Assembly: GCA_003049465.1 (NCBI GenBank)
Contig: PYSS01000179.1
Span: forward strand, 1,460 to 49,434
DNA length: 47,975 nucleotides
Reading direction: 5' to 3'
From: Magnaporthiopsis rhizophila
Taxonomy: Eukaryota > Ascomycota > Sordariomycetes > Magnaporthales > Magnaporthaceae
Shown here piece after piece: positions 13,147 to 23,473 of this stretch (the stretch's first letter is position 1; each line of letters opens with the position of its first letter). The notes under the pieces were generated by a model. That model worked only from the letters and a program-made list of their open reading frames with translations. It was not told where the DNA came from and did not search any database. Both the position numbers and the translations under genes were made by a program.

Positions 13147-14826
13147 TCAGGAAAGATGCTCGCTGAACCTCGACGACGAAACCCGGGATCCATCCATGGA
13201 CGGTCGACTCCTGCCGATGGCGTCGAGACGGGGCGGCGGCGGCGTCGGCCTCAGCGGCTGCGGCACTAGAGAGTCGCGCGGCGTGGCCAGGTTGGACGCC
13301 ATGGCGGGCGGCGGGCTCGTGGTCGGCGAGGCCTCGAGGTGCGGACTCTGGCCCGGGACCGGCGTGCGCGCCGGGCCGGGGTTCATGACGGCGATGCCGC
13401 TCTCTGGACGCATGGGCGACCCGACCGCGAGCCTGGTTCCGCCCACCCCACTGAAGAAGGTCTGGGAGTCGCGGTACATGATCTCCGACTCGTCGCTCAT
13501 GACGCTGGCGTGCGGGTTTGTGTAGCCATCCCCGCCATGTTGCAGCACCGACGGGAGCTTGCGGCCCGACACGCGGTAGAAGCCGCGCTCGCTCGTCTCC
13601 CCATCTCCTCCGGTAGACTGCGGGCTCGTTATCTGTTTCGTCGCCGCGCCGGCGCCCGACAGCGCAGCCAGGGCCGAGGGGACCGCGAAGGGGGCGCCCC
13701 GCTGTGACATGTGGGTAGAGAACCCTCCTGCAGACCCCGGGGGCGCGGGGTCTCCTTCGCCCAGCCGCTTGTGAGCTTCCTGTAGCTGCTGTTTCCTCCA
13801 CCGCAGGAGAAATACGATGGCGAAGATGAGAAGGGCGACGCCACAGATGCTACCCACGACGCCTCCCACTATGGCGGGAGTGGAAGTGGGGGAATCGGAC
13901 GCGGGTGCGGGCGCGGCGACAGGCGCAGTCGGTGCCGCAGGACCGCCACCTGGGCCCAAGAGACCGTTGGTCTCGCTGCTAGTAGTTGAGCTGGATATGG
14001 TGGTCTCGCTGCTGCTGGTCGATGACGAGGAAAACGAGGTCGAAGAAGTCGATGACGATTCGGAAGTGGTGAAGGAGATCGACGTCTGGGTGGAGGAAGA
14101 GGAATTGGCGAAGAAACTCCTGAGGGTGCTGTTGCTAAAAGGCAAAGCGGTCGAGGAGGAGCTGGAGTTGAAAGAACCGCTGAGAGAAGGAAACGTGGTC
14201 GAGTTGCGCAAGGAGGATGGCGCGAGAGATGACAAGAAAGTAGTGGGCGCTGGGGTTGTCGAGCTGCTGGTGCCGCTGCCACTACTGGTATCGCTGCTGG
14301 TGCTGGAGCCGGTGGATGAGGAAGTGGGCAGAGACAAGGACACCGGACTGCTGCCCGGGCTCAGCACGTTGCTGGCAGTAGCGGCCGGGGGCAGCGGCAG
14401 ATCGCTCGAGAGGGTGCCGACTGGTGACAGGGTACTTGTCTTGCCCGTCGTCTCGTCGATGACCACGGTTACCGGGGGCGAGAATACCGTAGACACGTCG
14501 ACGGTGGAGCCGTTGCCGTCGAGGTATTTTATGACAGAGACGGTCCGGACGACGCGCGTCACCAAGTCGTCCAGCTCGCCGACCCCGCCGATCTGGCGCT
14601 GCCGCAGGTCCTGGTCCTGGTTCTGCGGCGGATCCAGCTCCGGGTCCGGGGTCTTGGGCACGGGCTGGGCGTGCCGGGCGTGCTGGCGGTGATGGTGCAG
14701 ATGCATGCGCAGGTGGGCATCGGCGGCGCCCCTCCGGTGGTGAACATCGTGGTGGAAGTGCTGGTGCTGGATCTCGGGCGCGGGGGTCTGAACGAATGGA
14801 GACCCCCCATCGTCGTGGTTAGTCAT
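13147..14826 (-). CDS. Ser/Thr-rich single-pass membrane protein (Mid2/Wsc-like architecture)
   Basis: An uninterrupted 559-codon gene. Residues 1-60 are unusually His-rich. Residues 90-130 form a conserved-looking segment with VTRVVRTVSVIKYLDGNG. About 130-305 is almost entirely Ser/Thr with short Pro/Gly blocks, as in heavily O-mannosylated stalks. A single membrane helix follows at about 318-342 (AIVGGVVGSICGVALLIFAI), with a basic stop-transfer stretch RWRKQQ. The cytoplasmic tail of about 215 residues is rich in Ser, Pro and Arg. This is the layout of fungal cell-wall stress sensors, but no cysteine-rich WSC domain is present and no N-terminal signal peptide is visible, so an unseen upstream exon or signal-anchor insertion is possible. 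The family assignment is by architecture only; the role in wall sensing is inference. Confidence 0.82.
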   Translation of the reverse strand: MTNHDDGGSPFVQTPAPEIQHQHFHHDVHHRRGAADAHLRMHLHHHRQHARHAQPVPKTPDPELDPPQNQDQDLRQRQIGGVGELDDLVTRVVRTVSVIKYLDGNGSTVDVSTVFSPPVTVVIDETTGKTSTLSPVGTLSSDLPLPPAATASNVLSPGSSPVSLSLPTSSSTGSSTSSDTSSGSGTSSSTTPAPTTFLSSLAPSSLRNSTTFPSLSGSFNSSSSSTALPFSNSTLRSFFANSSSSTQTSISFTTSESSSTSSTSFSSSSTSSSETTISSSTTSSETNGLLGPGGGPAAPTAPVAAPAPASDSPTSTPAIVGGVVGSICGVALLIFAIVFLLRWRKQQLQEAHKRLGEGDPAPPGSAGGFSTHMSQRGAPFAVPSALAALSGAGAATKQITSPQSTGGDGETSERGFYRVSGRKLPSVLQHGGDGYTNPHASVMSDESEIMYRDSQTFFSGVGGTRLAVGSPMRPESGIAVMNPGPARTPVPGQSPHLEASPTTSPPPAMASNLATPRDSLVPQPLRPTPPPPRLDAIGRSRPSMDGSRVSSSRFSEHLS

Positions 14827-17657
14827 GGCGACGGTGGCGGAGCCGCGCGCTGATTAAAATCGAGTGTGGGTGGGCTTGTCGGCCGCGTCCCGGATGGGCA
14901 AAGGATCGACGATCCCGCCGGTTTGACGTGTTCCAGGGCCGGGCCAAGCTTGACGGATGGGATGAATGAGCAGGATTCGGGGGCGCGGGTTGCGCTATAA
15001 TGAGCGTTTTCGGTTGGGAGCGTTTGCTACGTGGTAGAGAATGACGGGTCGATGCAGTCCATTGTTCTTCTCGCCCACAGCATGATTGTCCCAAGGCCTT
15101 GCAGTCAGCGCATTGGACTGACGGCGGTCGATTCTATCCTGGTACGCGGTCGGAGACGGTTGGCGGATGAATGAATGACTTCGCGAGGCTCGTCGGCAAC
15201 CAGCTGGCTGGATCGAGGGATGGAGATCGGGGTTAGTCGCCGCTTCCTGCGCGCCGCTCAATGTCGCTCGTGGTGAGAGAGAGAGAGATAAAAGAACGGT
15301 TGGAAAGACGGCGGTCGGGTAAGGATCGTTCGAGGTCGGGATTGTTTGGCGAAACGAGTGTTTGTTTTGTTTTGTTTGTCGAAACGAATGAAAGGGCGAT
15401 TCCCGGGGGAACGCTGCTGGATTTTGCCGGATCCAGCCTGGTGATGAGGGAGCGGAATTGTCTGCTGCTGCCTCTTTTGCCGCTGCTGCTGCTTCTCTCA
15501 GCTCCCAACGCCGCCGTCATCCAACGCCTCCACGCAACGAGGAAGAGAGGGGAAGGGGTGGGCAGGAGAGCGGGCGCACGCGTCCAAGGCGAGCAGGACG
15601 GGGAGGGAGGGTAGAAAAGGGAAAATATGATTCCTATACCAGGCCACGACGGCTCCAAAAGTCCCCAAACCAGGGCCGCATCCAATTTGGGGGACTGGGC
15701 CTGGGCCCTGGGGGCCCTGCGCCGGACGCTCTGCGGACCTTTTTTCCTTTTGCTGGTTGTCCGTCGAGAGCAGCGATGCAGTTAATTTCGCTTCACCCCT
15801 TCCACCCAATCACGACCGCCTGCAGTTCCACGTCGGGTGGCACACAGGGAGCCTTCCGTGGCTCGTGCTCAGGAACAAGGGGTGTGGGGCGCCCGCCAAG
15901 TGGGGCCTTCCCACCCGACCAGCAACGGTAACGAGCCAGTCCACTTGTCTGCAGATTGGACGGAAACCAAATTGGGCCTTTCTGATGACGCTGGGGGGGT
16001 GGGAAGGGAGACGGAAAACAAGAGATTGACGAAAACGAAAATAAAAGGCTTCATTGCCGAGTGCATCTCGCGTCCCTTGCTCGTGGCCAACGGTCTGGCA
16101 TTGAGCGAATTTCTCGCCTCTCGCTGGGCATGCAAAGCAGAGCGACAGCCGACAATTGCGATCGGAAGACAGCGACATGGAAGAAGCGGGTCCTCTCGTC
16201 TCTCGTTATCTTGCATTTCTCTCCCGTCGTATTTCCCCAAACGGCCAAACGGCGCTGCTGCATGCCAAGCGACCAAGGTAGCGGCAACGACATTCAAACC
16301 CAAACTTTTGGAGCACACCATTATTCCCACACACCATCACATGGTGCTTGCTGATTGATGACTGGCATGGGTAGGTGCATGCCGATGCGCGTCAATAAAT
16401 CGATTCCTTTTTAAAAACTGCCATCTTTCTCTGCCGCGTCTTATTTTTGGCAAAGTCGTGAGACTGACTGGGCTTCCTTCCAATCTGGCCCTGCTGGTCC
16501 GGCCGACCACAATTAATTAAAATTCGCCCTGGCGCCCGATCATTCGTTTCCGACCAGGGGAACACACACCCATGGCTCCATGAATCTTGAATGTCGTAAC
16601 GGCGGCCTGCGCCCCGTTTTTGCCATTTCTCTTGCTTCCCACTCCTCGTCCTTTTTCCTTTTTTTTTTTTTTTTCCCCACGGCAACAGCGCTGCGAGCTG
16701 CCCGTGCCGTGCATGGGAAAATGGAGAGCCGTGCGCGAGCTTTGCGAGAGGAGAAAGACCGACAGCATATTTAATACACTCACTCACCCCTGTCCAGCAC
16801 AGGCGCACACACAGCACATATTGACGTTTTCCTCGGCGTGTTTCATTCTTTGCTCCTTTCCTTCCTTTGGGAGAGTTTGTCTTTGTCCTGTTTCGGCCAC
16901 CTTTCGTCCAATCTTCGCATGGACTTGATTAGACGTGCCCATCCCGCATTAGCACCGCCGCTCTCCCGCTCGCTCCGTGATACCCCCTGGGCTTCCCGGC
17001 CGGAAGGTCGTGCCACGGACTAAAAAAGCACAAATCAGAGACAACCTCAAATGCAATTCCCCGCGCCGCAGCACCCGCCGCCCCACGACAGACACCCGAT
17101 GCTGGTGTGTGTGCCCTGGGTGGTGTGGCATTTGCAGAGAGGGCCAAAAATGTTCACGATGCGCTTGTTACGTGCCTTGTTACGTGCCTTGTTATGTGCC
17201 TTGTTATGTGCCTTGTAGACAGACGGCAAAGACTGCAGGGAGGTGGTAAGGCAGCCCAGGCAAAGTTACGGATATTGAAGGCCCATGCACAAAAATGGGT
17301 ACACCACGTTCTGGCTCTCCCCCAGGCGCCTTGCCAGGCACAGGTACTGTATACCAGTGTCCAACCTATGCACCAAAATGGGCCTCGCACAAACGTTTCC
17401 CTCTTGGAAGACAGAGGATTGCGCCCGAATCGATTCCACCGCCCAAGGAAGCATGCCAAAGACACCATGTCTCGAACAACGTACTCAGCCTCATCCCAGT
17501 CAAGAAATAATCCATATTGGTTTATTTATATGTAGAGAGAAGAAAAAGAGTTCCGATCTCGGAAACAGCAGGCACGTACGTTTTTGACTGTAGAGAGACA
17601 AAAAAAAAAAAGTGCTTATTTCTAGGTTGATACTGTAGCCCGGCTCCAAACACGACA
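14827..17657. other. Intergenic, 2.8 kb
   Basis: Upstream region of the Ser/Thr-rich membrane protein and 3' region of the hydrolase gene. Contains GA repeats near 15276-15290, a T run near 16662-16675, a small inverted repeat at 16333-16347 (CACCAT, 3-base loop, ATGGTG) and the 12-bp tandem repeat at 17165-17216. Open frames up to about 170 codons overlap on both strands with no protein-like features, so none is annotated. Confidence 0.55.
17165..17216. repeat. 12-bp tandem repeat, 4.3 copies
   Basis: Unit TTGTTACGTGCC. Copies 1-2 read TTAC and copies 3-4 read TTAT, followed by a partial TTGT. The ordered C-to-T difference suggests duplication of an already diverged pair. It lies about 440 bp beyond the end of the hydrolase gene. 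Confidence 0.9.
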
Positions 17658-17941
17658 TCACGACCCCTCCCTTATGGCCCTCCTAGTAGCGTCGTCCTGC
17701 ACCCACCCCACGATCCGCGTCCCCACGTCCCCGACCAGCCTCTCGTAGTGCGGGCCCGGCAGGAACAGCCCCGTGTGCGCCCCGATCTCGTCCACGCCCT
17801 CCATGAACACCTCGACCCACTGACTGTCCCGACCGCCGCCCGGCTTCTTCGGGAGCGTGCAGAACTTGCGCGGCTTTTTGCTCTTCTTGGCCCCCTCCTC
17901 GGCCTTCTGCTGCTGCTCTCGCTGCTGCGCTTGGCCACTCG

Positions 17942-17972
<31 letters not shown>

Positions 17973-20141
17973 GCTGGTCCCTGCGACAACTCCCTCTGCC
18001 GCCTGCCGCAGCGCAGTATCCTGCTTGGCGAGGTCCGCCTGGCGGTCGACCGAATCGCTGCTCCCACTCCCACTGCCGCTCCCGTTCCCGTCGGCTGCAT
18101 CCGGCCGATCCCTCTCGCTCTGCTGCTGCTGCGGCCCTTGCGTTCCCTGCGCAATCCGCCTCGCTTCCTCCTCCATCCTCTTCCCCTCGTCCGCCAGTCT
18201 CTTGGCTTCATCCTTCTCTCTTTTGAGCCTCTCCTTCTCCTGTTTCTGCTCCTCCTTCTCGCGCCGCTTCTCCTCCGCCTGCTGCCTTTTCTTCTCCTCC
18301 TTCTCCTTTTTGGCCTGCTCCTTCTCCATCTTGGCTCGCCTCTTCTCCATCACCTTCTGCCGCTCCATGATTGCCTTCTCGCGCGTCTTTATCGCTTCCA
18401 CGTAGGCCTTGCGCGCCCGTATGTGCTCCTTCCCCACCCGTATGCGCTCCTCGGCGCTCGCATTCGCCGCTAACACCGGCCGGGGCGGCTCCTCGGGCGG
18501 CTCCAGGATCGGGTCTAGTCCGCTCTCCAGGTCGAGCTCCAGCTTCTTCAGTTCCTCAGCGGCAGAAGAGACCCCGCCGTCGTCTCCGGCAGCATTGTCT
18601 TCCATCTTTGTTTCAGGCTCGGGCTCGGGCTCGGGCTTTTTGGCATCTATTTTAATAGAAGCAGTAGTGACTGGGGGCTCGGGCGCGCTCTTCTTCTCCT
18701 GCTCCTGCTCACTGATCGGGCCGATCGTCTCCACGAGCTTGGGCCTGTCGAGATTGCTATGATCCTCAATAGATATCCTCGGCGTGTGTGTTCCGTCCTC
18801 CCTGCCGCCGTCTGGGTGCAAATAAAGCCCAGACTGTCGCCGCGGCAGCGGCGGCGAGGCCGGGTTGGACCCCGCAAAGGACATGGGCCGCGGCGAGACC
18901 TCGCGCAGAGGCGACGACGGCCCGATGGACGCCGAGGGCGAGCGCGTGGCGACGGCGCCGGGAACCCCGCCGACCGACGCGTCCAGGCGCGTGGGCGACC
19001 TGCCCCGGTCGGGCGTCTTGGTCCTCCCCGTAGATATCGTGAAGTAGTTGACGAATCTGACGCGCGCCTTGTCTCTGTCTCCTCCTCCTCCCTGACCCTG
19101 CTGCTGCTGGTCTCCAACATCTACGTCCTCGAGGCGCCGGACCGATTCGTAGCGCTGGTGCAGGCCGCGGAAGTCGGTCAGGGATTTGCCGTACTGCATG
19201 TGGCAGACGAGGTGGTTGGTGGCCGCCTCTATCAGGCTCGACCCCTCGATCTTGCGCTTCTTCGCGAAGTGCCACATGTTGCGCATCCACCCCCTGTCCT
19301 TGAACATGACGTCGTTCCAGAACGGCGGGTTGTAGTGCGGGTCTGGCGCGCCCCCGTTTTGCTGCTGCCCGAGGGACGAGGCCGACGGAAAGTACGAAAG
19401 CGCCGTATACGAGCCGTCTGGGCTCCCTAAGGGCGATATGTCCAGCGAGCCCCGGCTCAGGTCCAACGAGCCCCTAGCCGCCGCGGCCGCGAGGTCGCTG
19501 TACACGTCGGTCGACAGCCTGCCGGCGGGGTCCGGGCTCAGGCTGGCGCCGTCCTCTTCCTTGGGAGGCGGCGCCTTGCTGCGGAACAGGCTGGCTATGC
19601 CCGCCGCGATGATGCCCGGGTGCAGGCCCAGGAAGGGTGAGTCGAGCGCGATGATGCCCAGGATGCGGTGCCTGAAGGGGAACCCGGGGTGGACGGGGGC
19701 GACGCCCTCCCTGGGCCTGAGCAGGACCACGTCGGCGGCGAGCAAGCCGCCCATGGAGTGACCGACGAGGACGACGTCGGTGTCGGGCGACTCGTGGGGC
19801 TCGAGCCAACGGCTAAAGTTCTCCGCCGCGACATCAATGTACCTGTACGTCTTGTATCGCGGGTAGATCTTTGTGTGGATGGCGTGGCAGCTCAGCGACA
19901 GCTTGAGCAGGTCGTGCACGTGCGCGGGGAACGACCGGAACGAGCTGTCCTTGCCCATGTAGCCGTGGATGTAGATGATTAGTAGAATCCGCCGCCCGTC
20001 CTGACGGGGCCGATGGGTCTGGTGGCCGTCGGGCAGCAGGTCGCCGGGGCCGGGGCATCTGGGCGGGCCGCCGCCGCCGCCACCGCCAGCCGCAGCTGCC
20101 GAAGCCACCGCGTCACCATCCTGGCGCTGCTCCCCTGTCAT
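17658..20141 (-). CDS. Alpha/beta hydrolase (DUF676/lipase-like) with charged helical C-terminal region
   Basis: A single 827-codon exon. Residues 50-180 hold a hydrolase core: YIHGYMG at 57-63 (oxyanion-hole type His-Gly), the nucleophile elbow GHSMGG at 127-132 with Ser129, and LDSPFLGLHPG at 166-176, which may supply the acidic residue. This resembles DUF676/PGAP1-like serine esterases; the lipid substrate is unknown. A Ser/Pro-rich middle follows, then a strongly charged Lys/Glu/Arg helix, probably coiled coil, at about 575-690, a pure alanine tract encoded by GCT repeats, and a conserved-looking end with KFCTLPKKPGGGRDSQWVEVFMEG split by nothing. The terminal portion (QWVEVFMEGVDEIGAHTGLF) looks globular. 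The combination of esterase and coiled coil is typical of some uncharacterised fungal proteins, from memory. Membrane helices are not evident. Confidence 0.87.
17939..17972. repeat. In-gene CAG/GCT microsatellite encoding poly-alanine
   Basis: About eleven consecutive GCA/CAG units on the plus strand, read as GCT/GCG alanine codons by the minus-strand hydrolase gene. The repeat keeps the frame, so length changes would alter only the alanine tract. Confidence 0.88.
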
Positions 20142-21306
20142 GGGATTCTATCTCGCCCAAACGGCGTGGCGGCAAGGGGACGACTGGGTGTTTATTAGGA
20201 TCGGGGTGGGTGGGATTGGATTTTGGGGCAATCTGGGCTGGCTGCTAGGTGCTCTCAAGCAATTCTAGGGGATGCCGTTGGGGGTTTTCGGGTGCTGATA
20301 CAACTCGAAATCCGGTGCGTGCCGTCTTGGCGGCCGTCGTTTGGTGGTGCGCGACAGTGGGATCATGTAAAATTAATGAACACAACACGCCACCGAATAA
20401 TGCCTTGACCGGCCCGTTGGTCTCGAAAAGGAGCTGTCCAGGAATTGGTCAAAACGCATCGGACAGGGCAAATTCTAGATCCGTTTCTGAAGGTAGCCAT
20501 AGAGTTTAAAGGGTTTAATGTTTAATTAGGTGGGAAAGGAGCTGTGGAGGATATGAAATGATGAGTAAAGATCGCAGTCTGCATCTGAATGCTGGTCAAA
20601 TTCTTTTACTTCTCAAGTGCCAGACCAGACTTTATGGGCCGCTAGCCCCATTGAAGCAGTCGCACTAGCCCTCAACTCCAACGGCGGCAGTTACGATCGA
20701 CGCAAGAGCCTAACAACTCAGGTATCCAGCTTGAGGACTGGACCGTCCCGTCATTGGCGCCGCCCTGGCGCGATGCGAGTCTCTGGCAATCTCAACTGGC
20801 TGTGCCCTCCAACCAGTCACTCAATCCAACCCAGCGGGCCCCAAGCCCCTAACCCCACCTCCCATGCCCCTGTGCGGTGCAGTCCGCAGCGCTCCCACAG
20901 CGCACCGCACGCCATGGTCAACCAACAGTCGCCTCCATGACAGGACCAGAGAGATCGCTCCCAAGCCACTACACCATGACGTCACATCGCATTGGCTTCT
21001 TGGCCTCCCGTGCAAAGCAGCAACGGCCTCCAGGCCTAGCGTGCTCAAGTACTGCGTCTCCAACTAAGAGCACTAAAGCACGGTAGGCGGTAGACACGCA
21101 CGCATCAAGCATCAGCCCTGACGCGGCCATGAGTACGACACGTTACACAGTCGTCACATCTTGTCTCTCCCGACCACACGGCAGCAGGCGGGCCAAGCAT
21201 GTCCAAAAACGCTTTTTTTGATTTGATTTCGGTCAAAGCAGGACTATCATCTCCGCAGAGTAGACTGCCGTACCCTGAGAGGGTGCGGTCGCTGCTGTCA
21301 AAGTAG

Positions 21307-21351
<45 letters not shown>

Positions 21352-22181
21352 NAAAAAAAAAAAAAAAAGAAAAGAAAAAAAAGGACGAGGGAAGATGGAC
21401 TATCGAGGGAGGATAGGTAACAACATGAGAAGATACCATGATGCCAGCCTCCAAACGTCCGCCTACCTGAAATGAAACAGTTCCCTTCACACTCGGCCTG
21501 GTGTTGTGTGCCTCGTAGATTTTTTTTGTGCTTTGTCTTTTCGTGGTATTTCCACCAAACCAAACCCTTATCCGAGTCTTTCATTAGTGCATCGGCTTCT
21601 CTGAGCCAGTCAGTCCCCAACGCCATGCTGAAAGAAGAAACAAGAGAAACAAGTAAAAAGCCAAAATGCAGAAGAGAGGAACGAGAGGAACGAGAGGAAC
21701 GAAGGAAGGGCAGCCAGAACAAGTCTCCCAGGAACCATCTCCTGTGGAGTAGTCAACGGAAAACAAATACCAAGAGGGCGAGCCAGTTCAGCCCTCAAGA
21801 TACGACCAGCCGCCACTTCCACCACGTCCCCCATGCAATAAAAGACCAAAGTTTTCCATGCGAAATTTTTTATGCGGGTATATGTTGTGCGTCGCCGTGC
21901 TCCTTAATGTGAACTTTCGGTGGCTCTTTCATCTCGGGGTGAACCTCTGGCTTGAGAGGGGCGCGGTGTTTGAGGTGGGGTGAGCAGGGAAGCGCGTCGG
22001 TGAGGTGTTTCCCAAGACGACTCGGCGACACGAAAGACGATAAATCGAAAACGGTTCGCTCAAGAGGACAAGCTCCCCTCGAACATCAACTTGTGACGAT
22101 GCCAATGTGCCAGCATGCGTAGGCAGCCTAGGCTGGCTGGTAGTCGGTCGTCATCATGCCAGCGGTTGATGGCAAGGCTTA
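20142..22181. other. Intergenic, 2.0 kb, with a long A homopolymer
   Basis: Upstream region of the hydrolase gene followed by the 3' region of MED19. It includes a 62-base A tract with one n, and three copies of GAGGAACGA near 21674-21702. No credible gene was seen on either strand. Confidence 0.55.
21307..21368. repeat. A homopolymer of 62 bases (one n)
   Basis: All A apart from an n at 21352. The n probably marks an uncertain homopolymer length in the assembly, so the true length is unknown. Confidence 0.9.
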
Positions 22182-23473
22182 CTATGCCCCAACCATACCG
22201 GGGCCGTAGCTCTGCTGTCGTACCGGCGCGCCAGTGAACTGCTGTGGGCCAGGAGTCCCAGGATTCTGAAGCATGTGCATGTCAGCAAGGGAGTCAAGTG
22301 CGCAAGGCGTGCTGGCATAGGTGGCAAGAAGCACCTTTTTCCTGCGCTTCTGGCCTCCCCTCTCGTCGGCCTCCCCGGTCGAGTACCCGACGTCCTGGTC
22401 GTCTGCGAAAGCTTCGCCGTAGCCCTCGAAGCTGCTGTCACCGTAGCTCCGCTTCTTTCCGGCTCTCCGTGGACGGTTCGCGTCACCAACCGGCGGTTGT
22501 TGGCCGCCCTTGGGTCTGCTCATAGGAGGCAGGTTGAGAGGGGTGTTTGGTGCCGTCGCCTTGGCCGACGTCTTCCCAGCGGCCTTGTCCGACGACAGAT
22601 CTCCCAGGACGGACGAGTCCCAGTCTCGCTTCGTGATGGGCCCTCTCGCCATGGTGGTCGCTCTGCTGAGGTTCTGGAGGACGTCGCTCGACAGGCCGGC
22701 CGTGATGTCCTTGCCGTGAACTTCGGTGTTAATCCAGTCCTCGGCCGGAGCCCACAGCAGGGCCAGGAAGCTATCCGGGTCCTGCACGTCCTTCTTGACC
22801 GAGTCGAAGTGACCAGCCACACCCAGCTTCTTGATGTGGCCCTTGTACGTTTTCCGCATCGCGTTCTTCTCGCCGTTTGGCAGCACACGAGCGACCTCGG
22901 CCGCGATTCCCGTCAGGTCATACGCCTCGAAGAGATCCTCCGAAACCCGAGGGTAGGGAGTGCGATGTTCTGCAACATCAAGCGTTAACCCAAGGGAGAG
23001 ATCTAAATGTCAAGGTCACAATTTCCGTCATTTCGCACGAGCGCACGGTCTTGTTCAAGACCGAGGCATCGAGCAGCGACGTCGGCAGGCGCCTGCCAGC
23101 CTAGCCAAATAGCCTAATATCCGGAAAGGAGTCCTGGGAGGGGGAGGGCCTTACGGGATCTGCAGAGAAGATACTTCTCGCCGACATCCAGATGCAGGTT
23201 TTCGATACCGAGCCTCCGGTCCTCCAGATGGGCCTTCTTCTGATCCCGGTCGCCGCCGTCTTCGAGCGTCCGCTTGCGCTTCTGGGGGGACTCTTCCCCA
23301 ATTGTCGTGTCGTGGTGCATCTCGGAAGGGATACAGCTGCCTGCGACGCTGTGCGCGGGTGTTGGGAGGGCCGAGGTAATTGAAGTCATCGAGGTGTTCA
23401 AGCTCGCGGTCGGGTCGCTCGTGTTTGGTGAGGATTGCGAAGGACTCTGCGGGGTCTGGGGATGGAATGACAT
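22182..23473 (-). CDS. MED19: Mediator complex subunit 19 (Rox3)
   Basis: Head-module subunit of Mediator that links transcription factors to RNA polymerase II in the nucleus. Exon 1 (23473-23155) begins MSFHPQTPQSP and exon 2 (22969-22182) continues after a GTAAGG..GCAG intron, giving 368 residues. The core is the Rox3 signature: LDVGEKYLLCR, then RVSEDLFEAYDLTGIAAEVAR, NGEKNAMRKTYKGHIKKLGV, and ARGPITKRDWDSSVLGDL. A basic KRRKK patch and the tail RQQSYGPGMVGA match filamentous-ascomycete Med19 from memory. The start is the only ATG preceding the conserved N-terminus. A 69-bp stretch (22334-22266) between KRRKK and NPGTPGPQQF has GT..AG ends and may be a second intron; removing it keeps the frame and gives 345 residues. 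The gene is divergent from the transporter gene about 2.6 kb away. Confidence 0.94.
22266..22334 (-). other. Candidate frame-neutral intron in MED19
   Basis: Starts GTGCTT and ends TGCTTCAG, with a CTGAC branch-like site about 20 bases before the acceptor. Length 69, no stop in frame. The encoded 23 residues (beginning VLLATYASTPC) are unlike the basic and Pro/Gly context on either side. Confidence 0.55.
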
